From Candidatus Siliceabacter maunaloa (GTDB lineage: Bacteria; Actinomycetota; Thermoleophilia; Solirubrobacterales; Solirubrobacteraceae), in contig JANDLV010000014.1 of the NCBI GenBank assembly GCA_024330185.1, positions 1-64,000 on the forward strand: a stretch of 64,000 nt of DNA. Reading direction: 5' to 3'. Made by a program: the position numbers and the translations under genes. Shown piece after piece: positions 25,576 through 33,130 of the stretch (position 1 is the stretch's first letter; each line of letters opens with the position of its first letter). Below the pieces are notes generated by a model. It saw only the letters and a list, made by a program, of their open reading frames with translations. It was not told the origin of the DNA and searched no databases.

Positions 25576-26273
25576 GCCCACCGCTCCAGCAGCTCCGCGT
25601 CCTCGACCTCGCGGATCGGCCGGGCGGGCACGCCCATGACGAGGCGGCGGGAGGGGACGTCGGCAGCCACGACCGCGCCCGCGGCGACGAAGGCCTCCTC
25701 GCCCACCTCTACGCCGGGCAGCAGCACGGCGCCGCCGCCCACGCGGCACGCACGGCGCAGCGTCGCGCCGCGCAGCTCGAAGCCCGCAGGATGGCGGGCC
25801 ATGGTGTTGTCGTTGGTGGTCATCGCGCACGGCCCGACGAAGACGTCGTCCTCGACGACGGAGTGCGCGGTCAGGTAGCACTGCGTCTGCAGGCGCACAC
25901 GGGCGCCGACGGTCACGTCGTTGTCCACCGCGACGCCGCGCCCGACGACCGTCTCGGCGCCGATGCGCGAGCGCTCGCGCACGTAGCACTGGTCGCCCAG
26001 GATCGCGCCGGCGCCGACGCGAACCCCGGCGAAGACGATGGCCTGCGTGGAGACGGTGACATCGTCCTCCAGTATCAGCCCGTCGAGCGGGTCGCGGGAG
26101 GCCGCGGAGCGCCGGGCCAGCGACGGGCGCTTGCCCAGGACGGCGCCATCGCCGATCACGCAGCCGTCGCCGATGCGCACGCCGTCGTGGACGACGACGT
26201 TGGCCCCGAAGGTCACGTCGCTCCCGACCACCGCGGTGGGGCTGAGCACGAGGTTCACGGGGTCAGGCGACAC
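25572..26273 (-). CDS. Left-handed beta-helix (hexapeptide repeat) acyltransferase
   Basis: A 233-residue protein made almost wholly of [LIV]-G-x4 hexapeptide repeats (VVGSDVTFGANVVVHDGVRI, VVGRGVAVDNDVTVGARVRL, GGGAVLLPGVEVGEEAFVAA), predicting a trimeric beta-helix acetyltransferase. The loop with MTTNDNTMARHP probably contributes the active-site His. The final VMGVPARPIREV is the WbbJ/WlbB-like ending. Substrate is likely a sugar or amino-sugar nucleotide, but no sugar-nucleotide genes are adjacent. GTG start at 26273; it overlaps the downstream membrane-protein gene by 4 bp. Confidence 0.8.
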   Translation of the reverse strand: MSPDPVNLVLSPTAVVGSDVTFGANVVVHDGVRIGDGCVIGDGAVLGKRPSLARRSAASRDPLDGLILEDDVTVSTQAIVFAGVRVGAGAILGDQCYVRERSRIGAETVVGRGVAVDNDVTVGARVRLQTQCYLTAHSVVEDDVFVGPCAMTTNDNTMARHPAGFELRGATLRRACRVGGGAVLLPGVEVGEEAFVAAGAVVAADVPSRRLVMGVPARPIREVEDAELLERWA

Positions 26274-26310
26274 GGAGGGCGGACCCTACTCGTGCCGGTC
26301 ACGGCAGCCG

Positions 26311-27177
26311 TCAACATTGGTGGCCAGCGTCCAGCTCAGCCGCGATGCGCTCGCGCACGACGGCCGCGGCCTCGGCCGTCACCGGCCCGGGGGCGGCGAC
26401 GAAGACGACGTCGTCGACCGCGCCGACCGGGTGGACCTCGCGCAGCGTCGAGGCCAGGAAGGCCTCCTCGGCGTGGCGCAGATCCTCGAGGGCCACGGAG
26501 CGCTCGCGCGCACCGGCCGCGGCGATCACCCGCCGGCGGGTGATGGAGTCGAGCACGTGGTCGCTCAGCGGCGGCGTGAGCAGGGCGCCCTCCAGCACGT
26601 AGAAGAAGGCTTGGCGGGGCGCCTCGAGCACCCGACCGTGCGGCGTGACCAGCAGCGCGTCATCAGCGCCGCGCTCGGCGGCCAGGCGGGTGGCCAGCAT
26701 GTTGGGCGCGTAGGACAGCGACTTGACCCCGTCCATGAGCCGCGTGGGCGCGTAGGTCACGCTGGCCAGGCGCAGCGTCATGGGCGAGGCGGGCAGCGGC
26801 TCGACGAAGGCCAGGCGCCGGCCGCCGCGCGTGGCCACCAGGCGCAGGCAGGCGTCACCTGTGCCAGCCACGGCGGAGCCGTCGGCATTGGTACCTGTGC
26901 CAGCCACGGCGGAGCCGTCGGCATTGGTATCCGAGGCGTCGGCGGCGCCCAGGAGCGCCGCGACGTCCGCGCGCACCGCCCCCACGTCGAGGGGCAGACG
27001 CAGGTTGGCGGCCGAGAGCTCCATGCGCTCGAGGTGCTCTTCCAGCGCAAACGGCCGCCCCCCGTAGAGGCGCACGACCTCGAACACGCCGTCGCCGCGC
27101 AGGAGCCCGTCGTCGGTGGCGGGGATGCGCGCCTCGTTCGCATCGAGCAGTTCGCCATCAACACACGCGTCCGGCAT
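26311..27177 (-). CDS. Aminotransferase class IV (branched-chain/ADC lyase-like)
   Basis: A PLP fold type IV enzyme of 288 residues from the ATG at 27177; a GTG at 27201 would overlap the upstream HAD gene. Motifs: ACVDGELLDANEARIPATDD, GLLRGDGVFEVVRLYGGRPF, SLSYAPNMLATRLAAERGAD (the PLP lysine is expected in the segment GVKSLSYAPN), VLEAPRQAFFYVLEGALLTP and FLASTLREVHPV. It may be a branched-chain aminotransferase, D-amino-acid aminotransferase or aminodeoxychorismate lyase; substrate cannot be fixed. An internal perfect 36-bp duplication encodes a repeated TNADGSAVAGTG in a loop near residue 95. Confidence 0.85.
   Translation of the reverse strand: MPDACVDGELLDANEARIPATDDGLLRGDGVFEVVRLYGGRPFALEEHLERMELSAANLRLPLDVGAVRADVAALLGAADASDTNADGSAVAGTGTNADGSAVAGTGDACLRLVATRGGRRLAFVEPLPASPMTLRLASVTYAPTRLMDGVKSLSYAPNMLATRLAAERGADDALLVTPHGRVLEAPRQAFFYVLEGALLTPPLSDHVLDSITRRRVIAAAGARERSVALEDLRHAEEAFLASTLREVHPVGAVDDVVFVAAPGPVTAEAAAVVRERIAAELDAGHQC
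26857..26928 (-). repeat. Perfect 36-bp tandem duplication inside aminotransferase gene
   Basis: Two identical 36-bp units (26857-26892 and 26893-26928). The length is a multiple of three, so the frame is kept and a 12-residue Gly/Ala/Thr/Asp-rich segment is doubled. Confidence 0.9.
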
Positions 27178-27187
27178 CCCAAGCAGC

Positions 27188-27853
27188 CTACGTCTCGCCA
27201 CGCAGGACGGTCGCCGTCACCTGCTCGATCGTGTCGAGCACGACGTCGGCACGGGCGAGAACTGCGTCGGCGGGTGGGAAGTGCGGGCTGGGAACGGCCA
27301 CTACCCGCATCCCCGCCGCGAGGGCGGCCTCCAGGCCCGCCTGGGAGTCCTCGACCGCCACGGCCTCGGGGGGCGTGATGCCCAGGCGCGCGCAGGCCTC
27401 CACGAAGACGTCGGGCGAAGGCTTGCCGCGCGGGACGTCCTCCGACGACAGGACGGTCGCGAAGCGCTCGCGCACCCCGGCCAGGTCGAGCACGAGGTCG
27501 ATCAACGCAGCGGGCGACGACGAGGCCACGGCCAGCGGGCCGACCGTCGCCGCAGCGTCGACGGCCTGCAGCGCGCCGGGCAGCAGGGGCAGCTCCACGC
27601 TGAACAACGCGCCCAGCTCGTCGACGATCGACTCGAGGATCTCCGGCGGGCTGAGCGGCACCGCCAGCTGCTCGTGCATGTAGACCGTCCACTCCGTCGA
27701 GCTCATGCCCATCATCGCCTCGTGGGCACCGGGGCGCCACGCACCGCCGGCGCGGGCGGTCAGCGCCTCACGGGCCCTCGCCCACTGCGCCTCCGTGTCC
27801 ACCAGCGTGCCGTCGAGGTCGAAGACGACAGCGCGGATCGCCCCGGCGCTCAG
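27188..27853 (-). CDS. HAD-superfamily hydrolase with non-canonical start
   Basis: A beta-phosphoglucomutase-like HAD phosphatase. The nucleophile motif VVFDLDGTLVDTEA, the SSSPAA motif, the lysine in DVPRGKPSPDVF and the acidic motif VAVEDSQAGLEAA are all present. The only ATG/GTG/TTG start downstream of the tRNA (GTG at 27802) would remove the DxD nucleophile, so translation must begin earlier. CTG at 27853, four bases past the tRNA-Lys 3' end, gives 221 residues; an ATC further in is the other option. The next gene overlaps or follows closely. Substrate unknown. Confidence 0.75.
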   Translation of the reverse strand: MSAGAIRAVVFDLDGTLVDTEAQWARAREALTARAGGAWRPGAHEAMMGMSSTEWTVYMHEQLAVPLSPPEILESIVDELGALFSVELPLLPGALQAVDAAATVGPLAVASSSPAALIDLVLDLAGVRERFATVLSSEDVPRGKPSPDVFVEACARLGITPPEAVAVEDSQAGLEAALAAGMRVVAVPSPHFPPADAVLARADVVLDTIEQVTATVLRGET

Positions 27854-27857
27854 CGCA

Positions 27858-27930
27858 TGCCCCCGCCAGGAATCGAACCTGGAACCTTCGGATTAAGAGT
27901 CCGCTGCTCTGCCAGTTGAGCTACAAGGGC
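27858..27930 (-). tRNA. tRNA-Lys (anticodon CTT)
   Basis: The minus strand folds as a 73-nt cloverleaf. The acceptor is GCCCTTG/CGGGGGC (two G-T pairs) with discriminator A. A D-arm GCTCAACTGGCAGAGC and anticodon stem CGGA/TCCG with loop CTCTTAA (anticodon CTT) follow. The T-arm is CCAGG-TTCGATT-CCTGG. CCA is not encoded. It lies tightly between the HAD gene and the TPR-like membrane protein gene. Confidence 0.95.
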
Positions 27931-27955
27931 GGGATCGGTGAGGATAGCGGGGCGC

Positions 27956-28693
27956 CTATCCACCCGGCGGGGCAGGAGGGGGCGTGGGGGGCGCAGGCCC
28001 TCCCGCACCCCCCCCGCCGCCCTGCTGCTGCTGCTGCTGCTGGGCCTCCAGCTCGGCCTGGGCCTGTGCGGCCTCGATGGCCTGGGTGATCTGCTCGCGC
28101 TGCTCCTCGGAGTCGGCCAGGTCCAGCGCCTCCTCCTGGGCCAGGTCGCCGGTGCGGTCGTTGCCGGCCTGGTAGGCGAGGGCCGCGAGCTGCGCGTAGA
28201 TCGGCGCGGTCCGCTGCTCCTCGGCCACGATCTGCAGGGCATTGACGGCCTTCTCCAGCTCGCCCAGCCCGTCGGGTCCCAGGGCCTGCGCCATCACGGC
28301 GGCCACGTCGGCGTCGGGCTCGGGCGGGTCGAGGGCGAGGTAGCGGTCCCAGGCGCGCTCGGACTGGCGCAGTTGCCCCATGCCCTGCTCGGTGAACGCT
28401 CCCGTCTCCTGGTCGATGTCCGCGGCCTGGAAGCGCAGCCGCGCCAGCTCGCCCAGCGCGGCGGCATCCTGGGGGTTCTCAGCCACGCGCTGCTCGACGG
28501 CGTCGAGCTGCTCCTGGATCTGCTCGGAGACGTCGCCACCCTCGGAGTCCTCACTGAAGGCGTCGAACAGGCCGCCCTGCACCTCGCCGCCGATCCCGAA
28601 CAGCACCAGGCCGCCGCCCATGAGGATGGCCAGGCCGAGATAGATCACCTGGATGGTGCGCTTGCGGCCGCGGGCGCGGAGGTCGAACAGCAT
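27956..28693 (-). CDS. Membrane-anchored TPR-like protein
   Basis: A 245-residue protein: basic N-terminus, one membrane helix (about 15-34, VIYLGLAILMGGGLVLFGIG), then helical repeats with TPR-like spacing (VEQRVAENPQDAAALGELAR, AWDRYLALDPPEPDADVA, IYAQLAALAYQAGNDRTGD). It ends in a glutamine run and a Gly/Pro-rich tail. Such single-pass TPR proteins usually act as assembly scaffolds. It is 10 bp downstream of tatC and probably cotranscribed with tatA-tatC. Confidence 0.7.
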   Translation of the reverse strand: MLFDLRARGRKRTIQVIYLGLAILMGGGLVLFGIGGEVQGGLFDAFSEDSEGGDVSEQIQEQLDAVEQRVAENPQDAAALGELARLRFQAADIDQETGAFTEQGMGQLRQSERAWDRYLALDPPEPDADVAAVMAQALGPDGLGELEKAVNALQIVAEEQRTAPIYAQLAALAYQAGNDRTGDLAQEEALDLADSEEQREQITQAIEAAQAQAELEAQQQQQQQGGGGGAGGPAPPTPPPAPPGG

Positions 28694-28703
28694 GTTGTGG
28701 CTT

Positions 28704-29735
28704 CTAGGGCTCCTGGTCTGGCGGTTCTGCTTCGGCTGGTTCGACCCGCTCCGCGTCGGTCGGGCGGACGCGCTCGATCCAGCTCACCATGAGGATACTC
28801 AGCTCGTAGAGCACCACCAGCGGGCCCATGGCCAGCAGCATCGTGATCGGGTCGGGCGTCGGGGTGGCCAGGGCGGCCAGGACGGCGATGCCCAGGATGA
28901 CGTACCCGCGCCACTTGCGTAGCTGGCGGGGGGTGGCGATGCCCATGCGCACGACCGCCAGGACGACGACGGGGATCTGGAACAGGAACCCGATCGCGGC
29001 CATGAACAGGACCGAGAAGCGGTAGTAGTCGCGGGCCTGTACCAGGATGTCGAAGTTGTCGTCGTTGAAGTTCTGCAGGAAGTCGACAGCGCGCGCCAGC
29101 ACGACGAAGTAGGCGAACAGCACGCCGGCGATGAACAGCACCGGAATCGCGAGCATGAGCGGCAGCGCCACCCTGCGCTCGGTCGGGCTGAAGGCGGGCA
29201 GGAGGAACGCGTAGAGCTGGTAGAGCAGCACGGGCATGGCCATCAGGAGCGCCGCGTAGAACGAGACGGCAAGCGTGACCGTGAACGGCTCGGCCACCCC
29301 CAGGGTGATGGGCTGGCGTTCGGTCAGGCCGGGCGCGGCCCGGGCCGCCTCGCGGAGCTGGGCCTGCGTGGCGCTGATCTGGGCGAGAGCCTGGTCGAGG
29401 GTGGCGCGTTGCTGCGCGTCCAGCTCCTCGGGTTCGACCAGCGAGGTCAGGCCCTCCCGCACGCCTCCCAGCGCGGGGATGAGGCTGTCGAACGCCTCGC
29501 TGAGCTGACGCTGGGCCACGGCCGCGCCACCGAGCGGGTTGCCCTCACCCTGACTGGAGGCGGCGAGCGGGCCGTCGAGAATGTCGAGCACGCGGTCCTC
29601 CTGCCAGAACGCGACGCCGAACGCGACCAGCAGCGCGAGCACGCTGACGGTGAGCCGCTTGCGCAGCTCATCGAGATGGTCCACGAGGCTCAGGCGGTCC
29701 TCGTGGCCTAGCGGCCGAAGGACGGTGCTGGCCAT
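28704..29735 (-). CDS. tatC: Sec-independent translocase subunit TatC
   Basis: TatC recognises twin-arginine signal peptides and organises the Tat pore. The protein has the signature N-terminus LSLVDHLDELRKRL and six hydrophobic segments with TatC-like loops (VLLYQLYAFLLPAFSPTERR, FLFQIPVVVLAV, YVILGIAVLAALATPTPDP). At 343 residues it is longer than usual TatC. The extra length is an extracytoplasmic loop between TM1 and TM2 (about residues 48-120) rich in Gln/Glu/Ala helices. tatA lies 24 bp upstream on the same strand. Confidence 0.93.
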   Translation of the reverse strand: MASTVLRPLGHEDRLSLVDHLDELRKRLTVSVLALLVAFGVAFWQEDRVLDILDGPLAASSQGEGNPLGGAAVAQRQLSEAFDSLIPALGGVREGLTSLVEPEELDAQQRATLDQALAQISATQAQLREAARAAPGLTERQPITLGVAEPFTVTLAVSFYAALLMAMPVLLYQLYAFLLPAFSPTERRVALPLMLAIPVLFIAGVLFAYFVVLARAVDFLQNFNDDNFDILVQARDYYRFSVLFMAAIGFLFQIPVVVLAVVRMGIATPRQLRKWRGYVILGIAVLAALATPTPDPITMLLAMGPLVVLYELSILMVSWIERVRPTDAERVEPAEAEPPDQEP

Positions 29736-29759
29736 GGCCTCTCTTTTCAGGCGAGCGCG

Positions 29760-30005
29760 CTAGGCGCGCGGCTGGGCGGGTGCGTCCTCGCGCTGGGTCT
29801 GCTGGGTGGGCTGCGCCGGGGGGGCGCCCTGCTCGAGACCACGGTCGCGGTCGCGGTCGCGGTCATCGTCCTTACCGGGCGTGACGGCATCCTTGAACTC
29901 GCGCATCCCCGAGCCCAGCGACTTGCCCAGGTCGGGCAGGCGCTTGGCACCGAAGATCAGCAGCACGATGACCAGCACGATGATCAGTTCCTGTGGTCCG
30001 GGCAT
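29760..30005 (-). CDS. tatA: Sec-independent translocase subunit TatA
   Basis: An 81-residue TatA/E protein: an N-terminal membrane helix (ELIIVLVIVLLIFGAKRLPD), the FGAKRLPDLGKSLGSGMREFK hinge and amphipathic helix, then a charged Asp/Arg run (DDDRDRDRDR) and a polar tail. It supplies the polymerising component of the Tat translocon together with TatC downstream. The Rieske protein encoded at 33.9 kb carries a Tat-type TRRRMM motif and is a likely client. Confidence 0.93.
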   Translation of the reverse strand: MPGPQELIIVLVIVLLIFGAKRLPDLGKSLGSGMREFKDAVTPGKDDDRDRDRDRGLEQGAPPAQPTQQTQREDAPAQPRA

Positions 30006-30109
30006 CCAGTGGCCTTCCTCTCGAGGTCGCCTACAGGGTAGCGGGCCCAGACCGGGGTCAAGGCCCGCGCTGCGGCGGCCGATGTATGGCTCGTGGACCA
30101 GATGCGCAC

Positions 30110-30514
30110 ATGAGCCACCAGCCCGATCACTTCAGCGTCCGTCGCGTCGTCCTGCCCTCGGGGAAGACCATCGAGGTGATGCTCTTCGAGCAGGCACCGG
30201 CGCGGCCGATGAGCTTCTCGGCCACCGGACTCCACGTGTGCCCGACCTGTGCCTCGGAGCTGGTGCACCCGATCGCCTGGAGTGAGCACGGTCGCGAGCT
30301 CTGGGAGGTCACGCTGCGCTGCCCCGAGTGCCACGCGTTCACCACAGGGGTGCACCACCAGACGGTCGTGGAGGCCCTGGACATCGAGCTCGACCGGGGC
30401 ACCGATGCCCTCGTGGCCGACCTGCGCCGCCTCGTCGAGGCCAACACGGAGGACGAGATCGCACGCTTCGCCGCGGTGCTGCAGTCGGACCTGCTGCTGC
30501 CCGAGGACTTTTAG
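30110..30514 (+). CDS. Small protein with two CxxC zinc knuckles
   Basis: A 134-residue protein from the ATG at 30110. Two cysteine pairs, CPTC (near 43) and CPEC (near 71), separated by a Trp-containing strand pair, suggest one zinc ribbon. Helices rich in Glu/Asp follow (TDALVADLRRLVEANTEDEI). No signal peptide or membrane segment. Function not recognised. It is divergent from tatA, and its stop runs into the second cluster of hairpin repeats. Confidence 0.65.
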   Translation: MSHQPDHFSVRRVVLPSGKTIEVMLFEQAPARPMSFSATGLHVCPTCASELVHPIAWSEHGRELWEVTLRCPECHAFTTGVHHQTVVEALDIELDRGTDALVADLRRLVEANTEDEIARFAAVLQSDLLLPEDF

Positions 30515-30525
30515 GTTTCGCCTTC

Positions 30526-30626
30526 GGTCCTCTCAAGTTCGGGAGACCGGCTTTGACCTCCGGTCCTCTCAAGTTCGGACCTCCGGGAGACCGGCTTTCA
30601 CCTCCGGTCCTCTCAAGTTCGGACCT
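30526..30626 (-). repeat. Short hairpin repeat family A, cluster 2 (three copies)
   Basis: Three copies of GGTCCTCTCAAGTTCGGACC or a shortened form start at 30526 (3' arm broken), 30562 and 30606. Read on the minus strand they are the same element as the cluster at 6403-6533. The spacer GAGACCGGCTTTSACCTCC also repeats. The cluster lies between convergent genes, the zinc-knuckle gene and the polyprenyl synthase gene, and may act in transcript ending for both. Confidence 0.85.
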
Positions 30627-30639
30627 CCGGCGACGTCAC

Positions 30640-31659
30640 TCAGGAGTAACGCTCCACCACGGAATCGGCCACCAACTCCAGCGCCCGGTGCTGGGCGACG
30701 GGGAGGCCCGGCAGGCCGGCCTTGGCCTGGGCCACCATGCCCAGTGCGCGCTCGCGCGCCTCGCCCAGCGCGCCCGACGCGATGACCGCGTCGCACACCG
30801 CCTCGGCCTGCTGGGCCGTGCGCACGGAACGCAGGTCGATCGCCGCGACGGCCGTGTCGCGCTCGCGGGCCAGGATGAGCGGCAGCGTCACGGTGCCGTC
30901 GAGCAGGTCGGTCCCGCGGTGCTTGCCCGTGCGCTGCGCCGGCCCGGCCACGTCCAGCACGTCGTCGAGGATCTGGAAGGCCAGGCCGACGCGGCGTCCG
31001 AAGGCGCCCAGCGCGTCCCCGTGCCCGCCGCCGGCCTCCAGCGCGCCCAGCTCGCAGGCCGCCTTGAACAGGCAGGCGGTCTTCAGCTCGCAGCGCTCGA
31101 GGTAGCGGTCGACGGTGACCTGGGCGGCCCAGGCGTCCTCGCGCTGGAGCAGCTCCCCACGTGCCAGCGCGGAGCTGGCTGCCGACAGGGCACGCACCCC
31201 CTCGGCCAGGCCGCCCGGGACGGCGAGCTCGGCGAACGCCCGGGAGAACAGCAGGTCCCCGGTGGCCGTGGCCATGTCCGGCCCCGCGGTGGCCACCACG
31301 GTGGGGCGTCCCCGGCGCAGCGGCGCCTCGTCCAGCACGTCATCGTGAACCAGCGTGGCCGAGTGCACGAGCTCCACCGCCACCGCCGCGCGGACCAGGC
31401 GGGCCTCGTCGGCGGGACGGGCGCCCGCGGCCAGCAGGACCAGGAGCGGCCGAAGGCGCTTGCCGCCCGCGGCGATGGTGTCCCCCGCGTGGAGGTCCAG
31501 CGGCGGGCCGTGGGCCCCGGCCACCGCGGTCAGCCGCTCCTCCACCCGGGCCAGCAGCGGTGCGACATGGTCCCCCGCCGCCGCGACGATCGCCCGCACC
31601 GCCGCAGCCGGGTCGCGCCCGCGGGTGCCGTCTGTCGCCCCCGCGTCCTTTCCGCCCAT
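30640..31659 (-). CDS. Long-chain polyprenyl diphosphate synthase
   Basis: A trans-isoprenyl diphosphate synthase of 339 residues. It has both aspartate-rich motifs in their contexts: HSATLVHDDVLDEAPLRRG (first, substrate-binding) and AFQILDDVLDVAGP (second). The GGKRLRPLLVLLAA segment and the FKAACELGA region are also typical. It elongates FPP/GGPP with IPP to make the quinone side chain. It starts at the ATG that overlaps the menG stop, so the side chain and ring methylation of menaquinone are made from one operon. Chain length cannot be read safely. Confidence 0.88.
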   Translation of the reverse strand: MGGKDAGATDGTRGRDPAAAVRAIVAAAGDHVAPLLARVEERLTAVAGAHGPPLDLHAGDTIAAGGKRLRPLLVLLAAGARPADEARLVRAAVAVELVHSATLVHDDVLDEAPLRRGRPTVVATAGPDMATATGDLLFSRAFAELAVPGGLAEGVRALSAASSALARGELLQREDAWAAQVTVDRYLERCELKTACLFKAACELGALEAGGGHGDALGAFGRRVGLAFQILDDVLDVAGPAQRTGKHRGTDLLDGTVTLPLILARERDTAVAAIDLRSVRTAQQAEAVCDAVIASGALGEARERALGMVAQAKAGLPGLPVAQHRALELVADSVVERYS

Positions 31660-32381
31660 CACCCCCGGCGCACCCCCACGTGCAGCGCGATGATGCCGCC
31701 GGCCGTGAGGATCCAGCGCAGCCGCTCCAGCCCGGCGCGCTCCATGGTCGCGGCCAGCGCGGGCGGCTCGGGGAAGCGCTTGACCGAGCTGGGCAGGTAG
31801 CTGTAGGCCTGCTCGTCGGTGATCCGGCCCAGCAGCGGGACGAGGCGGTCGAACCACAGGGCGAAGAAGGTCGACAGCGGCGGGCGCTGGGGCTGGGTGA
31901 TCTCCAGCACGACCACGCGACCACCGGGCCGTACGACCCGGGCCATCTCGCCCAGGCCGGCCTCGAGGTCGGCGAAGTTGCGCGCGCCGAAGCCCACCGT
32001 CGCGGCCGCGAAGCTGGCGTCCCCGTAGGGCAGCGCCTGGGCGTCGCCCCACTCGAAGCGCAGCGCGGCGCAGGCGTCGCGGGCAGGTGGGATCTTGTCC
32101 CGGGCGCGCTCGAGCATGCCCTCCGAGAAGTCGCTGCCCACCACCTCACCATCCGGCCCGACGCGGCGGGCCAGCTCGATGGCGAGGTCGCCGGTCCCCG
32201 TGGCGACGTCGAGGGCCCGGTCCCCCGGCCCGACCGCCGCCAGGTCGACCGCTCGCCTGCGCCAGCGGTGGTGCAGGCCGGCCGTCATGACCGAGTTCAT
32301 GGCGTCGTAGGGTCCGGCGATGCGATCGAACATCGCCCGCACCTGCCCCTCGGGCAGCGTGCCGGGAACGGGGCCGCTCAC
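31659..32381 (-). CDS. menG: Demethylmenaquinone methyltransferase
   Basis: MenG/UbiE uses SAM for the last ring methylation of menaquinone. The 240-residue protein starts at a GTG overlapping the qcrC stop. Family motifs: MFDRIAGPYDAMNSVMTAGL, WRRRAVDLAAV, ALDVATGTGDLAIELA (SAM glycine loop), GSDFSEGMLERAR, GFGARNFADLEAGLGEMARV and LPSSVKRFPEPPALAATMER. Its coupling to the cytochrome bc genes upstream and polyprenyl synthase downstream links quinone supply to its oxidase chain. Confidence 0.92.
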   Translation of the reverse strand: MSGPVPGTLPEGQVRAMFDRIAGPYDAMNSVMTAGLHHRWRRRAVDLAAVGPGDRALDVATGTGDLAIELARRVGPDGEVVGSDFSEGMLERARDKIPPARDACAALRFEWGDAQALPYGDASFAAATVGFGARNFADLEAGLGEMARVVRPGGRVVVLEITQPQRPPLSTFFALWFDRLVPLLGRITDEQAYSYLPSSVKRFPEPPALAATMERAGLERLRWILTAGGIIALHVGVRRG

Positions 32382-33130
32382 TCCGAGTCTTCGCGCAGCA
32401 GCGAGAGGAAGTCGACCAGGGCCTCGAACTGCTCGGGCTGGTTGGCCTGCAGGGAGTCGTAGGAGGGCATGGGCGCCGTGGGGTTCTGCAGCGTGCGCGC
32501 GATGGCCTGCGCCGGCAGCCGCTCCCCGACATCGGTCAGATCCGGGCCGATGGTGCCGCCGTTGGAGCCGATCTTGTGGCAGGCCAGGCAGCCCGACTGG
32601 GCGGTGACGATCCTGCCCGCCTCGAAGGAGGCCAGGACCTCCCCGCCCTGGGCCTCGATGCGCTCGGGCGTCTCCAGCTCGATCTCGTTGGGCGAGCCGG
32701 CCTCGGCGCCCATGTAGGTGAGGTAGCCGATGGCGAAGATGGTGACGATGCCGGCTACCGTGGCCACCGGCCGGCGCTCCGGCCGGCGCTCGGGGTTGCG
32801 GTCGTAGAACGGCAGCAGGAACAGCAGGATCATGCAGATCGTCGGGACGCCGATGGTGGCCAGCGGCGTCAGCTCCGGCGGCTTGATGACCCGTAGGACC
32901 TCGAAGAGGTAGTAGTAGTACCACTCGGGCCTGGGCGTGTAGGTGGTGGTCGTCGGGTCGGCCTTGGGCCCCAGCTCGGCGCCCAGGATCAGCGACATGA
33001 GGATGATCACGATCATCACCACGACGGCCATGAGCGAGTCCTTGGCCACCGCGTAGGGGAAGAACGGCTTCCCCTGGGCCTTCAGGATCGAGTACTCGCG
33101 CAGGTAGGCCTCCCGCTCGGCGCGGTTCAT
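32378..33130 (-). CDS. qcrC: Menaquinol:cytochrome c reductase, subunit IV/cytochrome c fusion
   Basis: A 250-residue fusion. The first half has three hydrophobic helices and the cytochrome b subunit IV segments PRPEWYYYYLFEVLRVIK and IKPPELTPLATIGVP. The second half is a cytochrome c domain with the haem motif CLACH (near 180) and an axial-ligand candidate in TAPMPSYDSLQ. Such a subunit IV-cytochrome c fusion is known from Bacillus QcrC. The ATG overlaps the qcrB stop. The domain faces outside the membrane and passes electrons from the Rieske protein to terminal oxidases. Confidence 0.9.
   Translation of the reverse strand: MNRAEREAYLREYSILKAQGKPFFPYAVAKDSLMAVVVMIVIILMSLILGAELGPKADPTTTTYTPRPEWYYYYLFEVLRVIKPPELTPLATIGVPTICMILLFLLPFYDRNPERRPERRPVATVAGIVTIFAIGYLTYMGAEAGSPNEIELETPERIEAQGGEVLASFEAGRIVTAQSGCLACHKIGSNGGTIGPDLTDVGERLPAQAIARTLQNPTAPMPSYDSLQANQPEQFEALVDFLSLLREDSE

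Noticed and set aside
28014-28060. CAG/CTG-type run as an unstable repeat element
   Set aside because: It encodes the glutamine run of the TPR-like protein and is short; low-complexity coding explains it.
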